From JAJTFW01 sp964584995 (GTDB lineage: Bacteria; Bacteroidota; Bacteroidia; AKYH767-A; OLB10): DNA of 27,726 bases. Location: contig CAZPCA010000019.1 in NCBI GenBank assembly GCA_964584995.1, forward strand, positions 1 to 27,726, given 5' to 3'. The notes below the pieces were generated by a model, which worked only from the letters and a program-made list of their open reading frames with translations, did not search any database and was not told the origin of the DNA. Below, in pieces: positions 16,622-24,280 of the stretch (position 1 is its first letter; each line of letters starts with the position of its first letter). Made by a program: the position numbers and the translations under genes.

Positions 16622-16715
16622 TTGTCATCAGAATTTTACCGGAAGGGAATAACCTTAATGGATGTCTCGCGCCAGACACCTAAGTTAACCCAACATACAC
16701 CTGGGATGTATCGTC

Positions 16716-18332
16716 CTACAAACCGAGTACGACCTTGTCTTTGGGATACTTAACAGTAAATCCAAACCGCTTTTTCACCGTTTCACCGGAGGCGATCTTT
16801 AATTTCCAGCTGAGTTCTCCCGTTTCGGTATTGTGAGCGGCGCCACTGAGTTCTTCCACGCGTACTTCAATATCTTTTTGCATGGAACCGGGAACCTGAT
16901 CGAGTAATACCAGATCAATAGACTCTTTCTTTCCGTTCCTAACGCTGATCTCGAAGCCGAGGGAACGCTGTTTTGTACTACCCAGCAATTTTGTGCCGCT
17001 CAAATCGGTCAGTTTATCCCTCTTGACAACGATGCGCTTGTCACGGCCGAGAGAGAGCACCAGGGTGTCGTTGACTGCAGCAGGATCGATATAGGTTTCA
17101 CCCGTGAACGCATCTTCGAAATACACATTGGCCGCTCCTGGACTCAGGCTCAAGGCTTCCCATCCGCTTACACGGGCTGTAAGGAATACATCGGTATCGA
17201 GTTTGGGTACGGCCACGTACTGAAACCGGGCATTCAGCGCATGACGCTGGATATCGACCTGATAATCCTGTCCGTCGGAAGGAATGGAATAGGGCTGGAG
17301 AATTTCAAAGTTTGCAGCCAGTGTCTGCTCTTCAGCGCGCACCGCCACCGTCGTCATCTGATTCTTGTCTTCGACCTTCATAAGGGCACCTTCAGCCATA
17401 GCAGGCATAGCCTGATCATATTGGCCCATATGTTCAGCATGCCTGGTTTTCTGGTGACTCGAAAGAAAGTCCAGGTACCAAGGATGCAGGACGGGCCGTT
17501 CAGTACCGAGTGCAGGATTGCCGGTACTCAAGGAGAGTTTCACTTTGTCCCAATCCTCGCCCGTACTTTGGTTCACCTTGGCCTTGTGTACCAAGTCGAC
17601 CTTTCCGGCTTGTACGTCCGTAGCGCGTATATCGTAAAATGCTATCCAGGAAACATTCGTTGCAATGATGTAATTCAATTCAAAAGAGGCCGCCCCCCGG
17701 CTCCGCGCATCCAACCGTACTACGATTGTGCCGGTGGATTGCTGGCGCTTTTGTTGGAGCTGGTTCAGCTGTTGCTGGACTTTTGCCACCTGTTCACTCA
17801 GTTTTTTTTCCTTTTGCTGCGTCTGCAACTGCTCTTCTTTCAAGGCGGTCATCTTTCGCATGAAGTAATCCGTGACCTGTTCCAACTTATCCGCAGCAAG
17901 TCCGTTATTGGATCCTCCCACCATCTTATTGGATTGCAGCAAGGCCTGTGCATCGCCCAGCACGGACAATTTATTCTTCACTTGCATCGATTTTACTTGC
18001 AGGGAATCCAGCAGTCCTTCCAGCTGCAGCACCTCGGCAGATTTTCTTTTTTCCTTCAGGTAATTCTGTTGAAACTGTACCGATAAAATGGTCGCATCGC
18101 CCAGGCCCTTCACCTGTATGCTCTGCGGGTTGATGAAGGGTGACAAGCCATCGAAAATCAGTTCCTGTACCCCCTGGTTCACCATCGTTTTGGCAGTACG
18201 GCTGACCATCGCTCCCTGTTGGTAAATCTTGACCTCTTTGATATCACTGTTGCTGATCCATACTGGATCCTGTGCGAATGAAGGGGCGGAGAAAAGTAAA
18301 ATGGTGACTGCAACTTGAAATGTCTTTTTCAT
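16716..18332 (-). CDS. Exported DUF4139 domain protein (mucoidy-inhibitor-like)
   Basis: A 538-residue exported protein. A signal peptide (MKKTFQVAVTILLFSAPSFA) is followed by a DUF4140-type N-terminal domain (about 25-120; ISNSDIKEVKIYQQGAMVSR). A coiled coil of about 125-210 ends in a Gln-rich run (VQQQLNQLQQKRQQ). The DUF4139 domain (about 215-538) starts near YIIATNVSWIAFYDIRA and ends KRFGFTVKYPKDKVVLGL. The family is named for an Aspergillus mucoidy inhibitor; the bacterial role is unknown. The frame extends 17 codons upstream, but the ATG at 18330-18332 begins the signal peptide and is preferred. It is divergent from recF. Confidence 0.88.
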   Translation of the reverse strand: MKKTFQVAVTILLFSAPSFAQDPVWISNSDIKEVKIYQQGAMVSRTAKTMVNQGVQELIFDGLSPFINPQSIQVKGLGDATILSVQFQQNYLKEKRKSAEVLQLEGLLDSLQVKSMQVKNKLSVLGDAQALLQSNKMVGGSNNGLAADKLEQVTDYFMRKMTALKEEQLQTQQKEKKLSEQVAKVQQQLNQLQQKRQQSTGTIVVRLDARSRGAASFELNYIIATNVSWIAFYDIRATDVQAGKVDLVHKAKVNQSTGEDWDKVKLSLSTGNPALGTERPVLHPWYLDFLSSHQKTRHAEHMGQYDQAMPAMAEGALMKVEDKNQMTTVAVRAEEQTLAANFEILQPYSIPSDGQDYQVDIQRHALNARFQYVAVPKLDTDVFLTARVSGWEALSLSPGAANVYFEDAFTGETYIDPAAVNDTLVLSLGRDKRIVVKRDKLTDLSGTKLLGSTKQRSLGFEISVRNGKKESIDLVLLDQVPGSMQKDIEVRVEELSGAAHNTETGELSWKLKIASGETVKKRFGFTVKYPKDKVVLGL

Positions 18333-18461
18333 GGATTTTGATTTTAGAACGGCTGGCGGATGTAAAAGAAGAGAAAAATACACAAGCTATCACAGCTTAT
18401 TAATCAAATATTCATCTTTCAACAGTCGTCAGGATGTGTACCGGGCAAGCGCTGAACCGAG

Positions 18462-18469
18462 TACCTTTG
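18462..18469 (+). promoter_or_regulatory. -7 promoter element of recF
   Basis: TACCTTTG matches TAnnTTTG exactly and lies four bases before the recF ATG. No TTG is found at the usual -33 distance. The implied message would be near-leaderless. Confidence 0.4.
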
Positions 18470-18473
18470 CCCC

Positions 18474-19562
18474 ATGGAGCTGCAGCGACTCACCCTTTTC
18501 AACTTCAAAAATTACGCGGAGGCTGAATTCAGTTTCGGGGCAGGTGCCAATGCCTTGACCGGACCCAACGGGAGTGGAAAAACCAATGTGCTGGATGCTA
18601 TCCATTACCTCTGTTTGTGCAAAAGCTATTTCTCGGGCACCGACGCTCATACCATCCGGCACGGTGCGGGGTTCTTTTCCGTAGGGGGATCCTTCTTGCT
18701 GGATGCGAAAACAGAGGAGATCAGTATCAGCGTGAAGCCCGGTCAAAAGAAAAGTGTGAAGAGAAACCAAAAGGAATACACCCGGCTTGGCGACCATATC
18801 GGCCTCTTGCCACTCGTCATGGAGGCACCCATTGATCAGGAACTGATCACAGGAGGGAGCGAGGACAGAAGAAAGTTCATGGACAGTATCCTGTGCCAAT
18901 ACGATGCGAATTATCTGGACACCCTTATTTCCTACAACCGGGTGTTACAACAACGCAATGCATTGTTAAAATCCACTGCTAAGGGCGGCAGCAGCGATGC
19001 CTCACTCTGGCAGGTTTGGGACGAACAACTTGCTACTTATGGTCACCTCATTTTCGAGACCAGGAAAAAATTCATGACTGAATTCGTACCTTATTTCGCC
19101 GAAGCATACACGCACCTCACCGCTTCACACGAATCTGCGGATATTTCCTACCTCAGCCAGCTCCACAACGAACCTTTGGAGAATCTGCTGACAAAAAACC
19201 TTCAGAAAGACCTCGCATTACAGTTCACCTCCTGTGGCATCCATAAAGACGACCTTCAGTTGCAGCTGAACACGCATCCTGTCAAACGCATAGGTTCACA
19301 AGGGCAACAGAAATCGGTTGTGCTGGCCTTAAAGCTGGCGCAGTTTCGCATCATGCACCGGGCTTGCGGAGTGAAACCGATACTGATGCTAGACGATATT
19401 TTCGACAAGCTGGATATACATCGTATGACGCGGCTCATGGACCTGGTCAGCAAGGAGACTTTCGGACAGCTTTTTATTACGGATACCAGCCAGGAACATG
19501 TGCAAAAAGTATTTCAGCACATCGGCATGCCACTCACCAGCATCGATTGCAGCAATACCTGA
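18474..19562 (+). CDS. recF: DNA replication and repair protein RecF
   Basis: ABC/SMC-like ATPase that helps load RecA at gapped DNA with RecO and RecR. The 362 residues match family length. The N-terminus LQRLTLFNFKNYAEAEFSFG is diagnostic, Walker A is GPNGSGKT (30-37), and the signature region is RIGSQGQQKSVVLALKLAQ. Walker B with the D-loop is ILMLDDIFDKLD near residue 305. Unlike the dnaA-dnaN-recF order of many bacteria, it stands alone here, which is normal for Bacteroidota. Its stop lies four bases from that of the convergent sugar transferase gene. Confidence 0.96.
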   Translation: MELQRLTLFNFKNYAEAEFSFGAGANALTGPNGSGKTNVLDAIHYLCLCKSYFSGTDAHTIRHGAGFFSVGGSFLLDAKTEEISISVKPGQKKSVKRNQKEYTRLGDHIGLLPLVMEAPIDQELITGGSEDRRKFMDSILCQYDANYLDTLISYNRVLQQRNALLKSTAKGGSSDASLWQVWDEQLATYGHLIFETRKKFMTEFVPYFAEAYTHLTASHESADISYLSQLHNEPLENLLTKNLQKDLALQFTSCGIHKDDLQLQLNTHPVKRIGSQGQQKSVVLALKLAQFRIMHRACGVKPILMLDDIFDKLDIHRMTRLMDLVSKETFGQLFITDTSQEHVQKVFQHIGMPLTSIDCSNT

Positions 19563-19566
19563 ACGC

Positions 19567-20982
19567 TTACTTTCCGCTGCGCTGCAGTACGGTCTTCACC
19601 GTGTAAAATAGAATCTTGAAATCAAGTGCAAGCGACATATTCTCAATGTAGATGATGTCGTACTTCAGCCGCTGAATCATTTGATCCACGTTTTCGGCAT
19701 ATCCGTACTTGACCTGGCCCCAACTGGTGATGCCCGGGCGCACCTTATGAAGATGCCGGTAATGAGGAGCCTTTTGCATGATCTGATCGATGAAAAACTG
19801 CCGCTCCGGCCGGGGGCCTACCAGCGACATGTCACCGATCAACACGTTGTAAAACTGAGGAATCTCGTCCAGTCGTATTCCGCGCATGAATTTCCCGAAC
19901 GGCGTAATCCGGCTGTCATTGTCGCTGGACAACATGGGACCACCTTTTTCCGCATCCAGGTACATGGACCTGAACTTATAAATCGTGAAGGGGTTTCCGT
20001 GTAAGCCGATTCGTTCCTGACTGAAGAAAACCGGCCCCTTGGAACTCGTTTTGATGATCACCGAAATGATCAGGTACACCGGACTGAACAATATCAAGAA
20101 GGTGAAAGATGCCACAATATCAATAATCCTTTTCAGGCTTTGTTGCCAAACAGGCATGAGACCCGGATTAATAATAATTAGTGGAGAACCGAAAATGGAC
20201 GACATCTTCACCGACCCTGCCAGGATATCGTACATATCGGGAATGATCTTGATGATGACATTCTTGTCCTCCAGTTCGTTGATGATACGACCGATGAACT
20301 CATGCTCTGAGGATTCGATGGCGATGATCACTTCTTCAATCCGGTGTTCATCGATGATGGAAGGCAAATCCTCCAGACCACCAAGATGCGGAAGCAAGTT
20401 GCCGAAATACTTTCCGTTATTATGGTCGACATGGATGAATCCTTTAAACAGGTAACCCTGGCTGATGGGCTCCGCCTCATATTCGCTGAACAGGTTCACT
20501 GCCCGTTGAGAACTGCCGACAATCAGCGTCGGGAAACCAATTTTCCTGCTCTTTATCTTTCTGGCGGTATAGGTGGTCACTCCAAATCGCGCAATCGATG
20601 TGAAACCGAAATGCAGGAGAAACAGTGCCATGAATATGCTGTAATAGCTCCTGTAGGTGATGATCACATCGTCGAGTAATAAAACAAAAAATATGCTTAG
20701 TACTCCCAGAATGGAGACGGAGAAGGTCTGAGCCAACTCCCGTAGCCTTGACTTTCGGTAGATATCCGTATACGACCCCATCAGTGTATATATCACCACC
20801 CAGACCAATGGCAACACCGTCACACCGAGATAGAAGTTCTTATCGGGAAATTGCACAGTGGATACCCCGTAAAAATCCGCCTCGATTTGTGTCTTTCGGA
20901 AAAAATAAAAAAGTCCCCAAGCGAGGGAGGCCGACAAATAATCAGCCAGCACATATTTTAAAACCTGCCGGGGTTTGTTCAT
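19567..20982 (-). CDS. Polyprenyl-phosphate sugar-1-phosphate transferase (exopolysaccharide type)
   Basis: Membrane enzyme that starts glycan assembly by moving a sugar 1-phosphate from a nucleotide sugar to undecaprenyl phosphate. The 471 residues have several N-terminal transmembrane helices (about 10-130), a central nucleotide-sugar-like domain (about 148-265), another helix near 290-315, and the catalytic bacterial sugar transferase domain. Catalytic-domain motifs are KRIIDI, FFSQERIG, YKFRSM, LDEIPQFYNVLIGDMSLVGP followed by RPE, and PGITSWGQV. The sugar is not predictable. The ATG at 20980-20982 shares one base with the preceding stop (TGATG); a TTG one codon earlier is also open. It is the last gene of the operon. 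Confidence 0.93.
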   Translation of the reverse strand: MNKPRQVLKYVLADYLSASLAWGLFYFFRKTQIEADFYGVSTVQFPDKNFYLGVTVLPLVWVVIYTLMGSYTDIYRKSRLRELAQTFSVSILGVLSIFFVLLLDDVIITYRSYYSIFMALFLLHFGFTSIARFGVTTYTARKIKSRKIGFPTLIVGSSQRAVNLFSEYEAEPISQGYLFKGFIHVDHNNGKYFGNLLPHLGGLEDLPSIIDEHRIEEVIIAIESSEHEFIGRIINELEDKNVIIKIIPDMYDILAGSVKMSSIFGSPLIIINPGLMPVWQQSLKRIIDIVASFTFLILFSPVYLIISVIIKTSSKGPVFFSQERIGLHGNPFTIYKFRSMYLDAEKGGPMLSSDNDSRITPFGKFMRGIRLDEIPQFYNVLIGDMSLVGPRPERQFFIDQIMQKAPHYRHLHKVRPGITSWGQVKYGYAENVDQMIQRLKYDIIYIENMSLALDFKILFYTVKTVLQRSGK

Positions 20983-21863
20983 CAATTCGAAATGAGCTTA
21001 ACATTGTCCAGAACAACCACTCCTTCACTCAGGCCTGCCTCGTGCGAAACCTGAAATAAAATATTGTATTTCAACGATGCAGGGTTCGCATTCACGTAAG
21101 GTCCAAGCCGGATATAAATTTTATTCCAGTCGGATTTGGGATTCAATTTTATTACCGGAATCTTCGATTGCCCGAACAAGGAGGTCCCTAACAGTCCAAC
21201 AGTAAAAGCCTGATTAGCTTTATACGTCATTTCAAGGTAAATATCCCTTCCCTGGGCCAAGAGGTAACCATCGCCGACAGAGCGGCATTCAATGAAGTTC
21301 AAGGCCGAGGTCACCGACATCTTCAGGCTCCTTTTTCCTTCGAAAACATCCACTGAATCGGTCCTAATATTCGCTATGCTGAGTGCCGTTGTATCGATGC
21401 TGATGCCGCTTCCGCTGGTGTCTTTTTCAAAATCCTCGAACCATGTGTATTGAAGATTCGGGAAATAGGCCACGGGAACACTGTCTACCGCAACCACTTC
21501 TCCACGTTTAAGTTCGATATCTGTTTCGTAAAACCGGTAGAGGGGATACGCCTCACTTGTAGAAGCAATGCCGTTTGCTTCGATGCCTGCACCTATAAAA
21601 AACCGATGCTTGCCACTCAGTAAGATTGGTATTTGGGCAGGAAGTTCAAAAGTACCGATATAGTTACCATCAGCATAAACCCAAACGTCATCTATATTGG
21701 CAGTAGAATCTCCCTGCAGAAAATAGTTGGAGGAGACGTGGACCTTCTCGATTTGAAGAAAAGAAGGGACTTCCTCCTCCGGATTGATCAGGTCGCAGGA
21801 TGACATCCAGATGCCTGTGCAACTGAGAAGCAGTGAGAGCAGATATTTCCTGTATGAGGCCAT
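20982..21863 (-). CDS. Lipoprotein of unknown function in the sugar-transferase operon
   Basis: A 293-residue protein with a lipoprotein signal: basic N-terminus, hydrophobic core and MSSC with the lipidated Cys23. An acidic stretch NPEEE follows. Residues about 55-95 (VWVYADGNYIGTFELPAQIP then GKHRFFIG) resemble a PEGA or similar beta-sandwich. Residues about 140-293 look like a jelly-roll of the carbohydrate-binding type (WFEDFEKD, GKRSLKMSV, IYLEMTYKANQAFTVGL, VVVLDNVKLI). These fold readings are inference. Both its ends overlap neighbours as TGATG: the Gfo/Idh stop with its ATG, and its stop with the transferase ATG. That indicates coupled translation and a shared role, probably in surface glycan handling. 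Confidence 0.85.
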   Translation of the reverse strand: MASYRKYLLSLLLSCTGIWMSSCDLINPEEEVPSFLQIEKVHVSSNYFLQGDSTANIDDVWVYADGNYIGTFELPAQIPILLSGKHRFFIGAGIEANGIASTSEAYPLYRFYETDIELKRGEVVAVDSVPVAYFPNLQYTWFEDFEKDTSGSGISIDTTALSIANIRTDSVDVFEGKRSLKMSVTSALNFIECRSVGDGYLLAQGRDIYLEMTYKANQAFTVGLLGTSLFGQSKIPVIKLNPKSDWNKIYIRLGPYVNANPASLKYNILFQVSHEAGLSEGVVVLDNVKLISN

Positions 21864-22852
21864 CACACCGATAAGGTTGACAAGTGTTTCAGTTTATCCG
21901 CTATCTGGTGAGCGATGTTTAATGCTGCATACCCATCGTCGATGGAAACAAGAGGGATTTTATCGTCCAGAACAGCGCGGGCAAAAGACCTGAGTTCTTC
22001 CCGGATGGCATTGCTATCCTCAACGGATGGATTTTCAAAATAAATCTGCTTGACCGGTTTTCCTTCACCCAGCTCCAGCAGTACAGCGAGGGGATCCGGA
22101 TCACCCTCCACTTCTTTCAATCGCACTATTTCTGCCGACTTTTCCAGAAAATCAACGGAGATATAGGCATCCCGCTGGAAGAACCTGCTCTTGCGCATAT
22201 TTTTCAACGATATGCGGCTGGCGGTAAGGTTGGCAACGCATCCGTTGTCGAACTCGATCCGCGCATTGGCAATATCGGGAGTATCACTGACCACAGCCAC
22301 ACCACTAGTACTGATCTTTTTTACGGAGGAGCGAACCACACTCAATACTATGTCGATATCGTGGATCATAAGGTCCAAGACCACCGAAACATCGGTACCC
22401 CGTGGATTGAACTGTGCCAGCCGGTGGGTCTCGATGAACATGGGTTGATTCAGGTAGGGTAGGGCAGCCTTGAACGCAGGGTTGAAGCGCTCAACGTGTC
22501 CGACCTGTACTTTCATATCGGCCTCCTGGGCCAGCCGCATCAGTTCGCGTGCTTCCTGGAGGGTATTGGCCAATGGCTTTTCAATGAAGACATGCTTCGA
22601 CCTTCTGAGCGCCTTGCCCGCACCTTCCATATGAAATAGAGTAGGGGTGACAACATCCACCACATCCACTCTATTGATCAGTTCCTCCTGCGATGAAAAT
22701 GCCGTAATACCAAACTCTGCGGCCACGCTCTGCGCAACATCCGGTTGTGCATCGTAAAAGCCCACCAGTTCGAACAATTCCGGTAGTTCCCTTATTTGTC
22801 GTAAATGGATTTTACCCAGGTGACCGGCACCTAAAACGCCAATCTTCAGCAT
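21863..22852 (-). CDS. Gfo/Idh/MocA family oxidoreductase
   Basis: NAD(P)-dependent sugar oxidoreductase of 329 residues. The Rossmann loop is GVLGAGHLGKIHLRQI (5-20). The catalytic EKP motif is at 91-93 (FIEKPLANT). The second-domain motif is LMIHDIDIVL (161-170), including His164 and Asp167. Members of this family oxidise nucleotide sugars, for example UDP-GlcNAc, to 3-keto forms; the substrate here is unknown. It is first in a three-gene leftward operon with a lipoprotein and a sugar-1-phosphate transferase, suggesting it prepares or modifies the donor sugar. Upstream on its strand, TAATTTCG about 20 bases before the ATG is a near -7 match. Confidence 0.93.
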   Translation of the reverse strand: MLKIGVLGAGHLGKIHLRQIRELPELFELVGFYDAQPDVAQSVAAEFGITAFSSQEELINRVDVVDVVTPTLFHMEGAGKALRRSKHVFIEKPLANTLQEARELMRLAQEADMKVQVGHVERFNPAFKAALPYLNQPMFIETHRLAQFNPRGTDVSVVLDLMIHDIDIVLSVVRSSVKKISTSGVAVVSDTPDIANARIEFDNGCVANLTASRISLKNMRKSRFFQRDAYISVDFLEKSAEIVRLKEVEGDPDPLAVLLELGEGKPVKQIYFENPSVEDSNAIREELRSFARAVLDDKIPLVSIDDGYAALNIAHQIADKLKHLSTLSV

Positions 22853-22954
22853 ACTCCTAATTTTCTGCGAAATTACTCGTTTTACACGTGCTTTATGTTG
22901 AAAAAGCAGGGGGAATTTAATGCAAATGGACAGATGCTGATCAGCCTCCGCCCT

Positions 22955-22962
22955 TATTTTTG
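22955..22962 (+). promoter_or_regulatory. -7 promoter element of pcm
   Basis: TATTTTTG matches TAnnTTTG and lies 10 bases before the ATG at 22973. Its place inside the longer open frame (which reaches back to 22895) supports the shorter start. Confidence 0.4.
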
Positions 22963-22972
22963 TGCCTCTACG

Positions 22973-23623
22973 ATGTTACAGGATACTTTCAGACACCAGG
23001 GCTTGCGCAAACAACTCGTTGCGGAATTGAGAAAAAAGGGAATCATCAACGAAGCGGTGCTGGAGGCTATTGGAAAAATTCCAAGACATCTTTTCATGGA
23101 CAATGCGTTCCTGGAAATCGCGTACCAGGACAAGGCATTTCCCATTGCCTGCGACCAGACCATCTCTCAGCCATTTACAGTGGCCTACCAGACACAATTA
23201 CTGGATCCGAAGAAAGGGGAAAAAGTGTTGGAAATCGGTACCGGCAGCGGTTACCAATCAGCGGTTTTAGCTGAAATGGGCGCGAAGGTATTTTCTATCG
23301 AACGCCATAAACCGCTTTTTGAATCGAGCAGAAAAATACTCGATGCGTTGAATTACCCGATGGTGAAAACCTTTTTCGGAGACGGCTTCAAAGGATTGCC
23401 TGCCTTTGCCCCATTTGATAAGATATTGGTTACCTGTGGAGCCCCTGAAATACCGTTGAAACTGATCGAACAATTGAAAACCGGAGGATTAATGGTCATA
23501 CCCGTTGGTCCACTTAGTGAGCAAACCATGACCAGCGTGCTCAAGAAGCCAAACGGAGAAACCGAGATTATTCAATTCGATAAGTTCCGCTTTGTCCCAA
23601 TGCTTGAAAACAAGGCCAAATAA
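22973..23623 (+). CDS. pcm: Protein-L-isoaspartate(D-aspartate) O-methyltransferase
   Basis: SAM-dependent repair enzyme that methylates isoaspartyl residues in aged proteins. The 216-residue product has family length. It starts MLQDTFRHQGLRKQLVAELR, has the conserved DQTISQPFTVAYQT (61-74), and the SAM-binding motif VLEIGTGSGYQSAVLAEMG (85-103). FGDGFKGLPAFAPFDKILVT and GGLMVIPVG follow as in other PCMTs. The frame is open back to 22895, but the extra 26 residues have no counterpart and cover a promoter-like TATTTTTG. The ATG at 22973 is chosen. Confidence 0.94.
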   Translation: MLQDTFRHQGLRKQLVAELRKKGIINEAVLEAIGKIPRHLFMDNAFLEIAYQDKAFPIACDQTISQPFTVAYQTQLLDPKKGEKVLEIGTGSGYQSAVLAEMGAKVFSIERHKPLFESSRKILDALNYPMVKTFFGDGFKGLPAFAPFDKILVTCGAPEIPLKLIEQLKTGGLMVIPVGPLSEQTMTSVLKKPNGETEIIQFDKFRFVPMLENKAK

Positions 23624-23635
23624 CCCCCTTGCTGT

Positions 23636-23680
23636 CATTTTGGCGGCAATTAAGAAAAGACAACGCCATTTTGTCGCTTA
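23636..23680 (+). promoter_or_regulatory. Candidate operator region upstream of hsp20
   Basis: CATTTTGGCG at 23636-23645 recurs as CATTTTGTCG at 23667-23676, starts 31 bases apart, about three helical turns. GACAA (23659-23663) and TTGTC (23671-23675) form a perfect five-base dyad with a seven-base spacer overlapping the second copy. Such paired sites could bind a heat-shock regulator. No known box is matched. Confidence 0.3.
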
Positions 23681-23721
23681 ACTGGATCTCTTTTTGTAGT
23701 GGTACAAGGCTTGATACAGGC

Positions 23722-23747
23722 GTGTCAAACTTGTTAAAAAATGACAC
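23722..23747 (+). promoter_or_regulatory. Possible start-codon hairpin of hsp20
   Basis: GTGTCA (23722-23727) and TGACAC (23742-23747) are perfect complements separated by 14 mostly A/T bases. The right arm includes the TG of the hsp20 start codon (ATG at 23741). In RNA this six-pair hairpin would shield the start site, a layout seen in RNA thermometers of small heat-shock genes. It is a prediction from pairing only. Confidence 0.3.
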
Positions 23748-24169
23748 ACGTAAACTTCCACCCCGCACGCAGACTGATTCAGTCAGCCAATTTGTTCAAC
23801 GATTTATTCAATGATTTTGCTCCAACCGCCCTACCAAAGTGGCAATCACCGGCAGTTAATATCCGCGAAACTGCCGATGCCTTTATCCTTGACCTGGTAG
23901 CCCCCGGATTCAAAAAAGAAGATTTCGTACTGAACAACGCAGAAAACGTCCTTGTAGTGACGGCCAAACAGCCGACGCAAGGTGAGCCACGAAAAGAAAA
24001 CTACACCCGAAGAGAATTCGCGTTAACAGATTTCACCCGGCGCTTTCAACTTCCAGAAACCGTCAATCAGCAAGCCATTGAGGCGCACTATGAAGGCGGC
24101 ATCCTGCAACTTCGACTGCCGAAGAACATCCAGGAAAAGCCTGCCGCCAGAAAGATAGCTGTGCTGTAA
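23741..24169 (+). CDS. Small heat shock protein, Hsp20 / alpha-crystallin family
   Basis: ATP-independent holdase chaperone of 142 residues. The N-terminal arm (1-35; LFNDLFNDFAP) is followed by the alpha-crystallin domain (about 36-128): SPAVNIRETADAFILDLVAP, GFKKEDFVLNNAENVLVVTA, then REFALTDFTRRFQLPETVN, and EAHYEGGILQLRLPK, which corresponds to the A-x-x-x-G-x-L signature. The tail ends KIAVL, a possible I-x-V oligomerisation motif. No Shine-Dalgarno is visible before the ATG; a strong terminator follows at 24186-24221. The gap to pcm is 117 bases and holds several small repeats, so separate stress control is likely. Confidence 0.93.
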   Translation: MTHVNFHPARRLIQSANLFNDLFNDFAPTALPKWQSPAVNIRETADAFILDLVAPGFKKEDFVLNNAENVLVVTAKQPTQGEPRKENYTRREFALTDFTRRFQLPETVNQQAIEAHYEGGILQLRLPKNIQEKPAARKIAVL

Positions 24170-24185
24170 TCAGTCCGATTCTTCC

Positions 24186-24221
24186 AAAAAGCCCTTCGTT
24201 CATTCAGCGGAGGGCTTTTTT
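24186..24221 (+). terminator. Strong rho-independent terminator after hsp20
   Basis: GCCCTTCG (24191-24198) pairs with CGGAGGGC (24208-24215), one T-G wobble, around a nine-base loop. Flanking AAAAA (24186-24190) extends the pairing into the T-run at 24216-24221. The A-tract and T-tract also make a usable terminator shape on the other strand. Confidence 0.88.
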
Positions 24222-24280
24222 ACGTTGAAGCTACCGGCCAATGTCAGTAGGAGGTTTACCTTCGCGACCTCACAACTACC

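Noticed and set aside
16663..16683. Hairpin TGTCT/AGACA after the small secreted protein gene
   Set aside because: The stem is only five pairs and is not followed by a T-run on either strand, so it is not called a terminator.
17241..18086. Plus-strand open frame of 281 codons opposite the DUF4139 gene
   Set aside because: It is antisense to a recognised gene; its Leu/Gln/His/Phe-rich runs mirror the Gln-rich coiled coil on the other strand.
23683..23697. Sigma-54-like sequence (TGG, then TTGT) upstream of hsp20
   Set aside because: The invariant GC of the -12 element is GT here and the rest of the -24 element does not fit.
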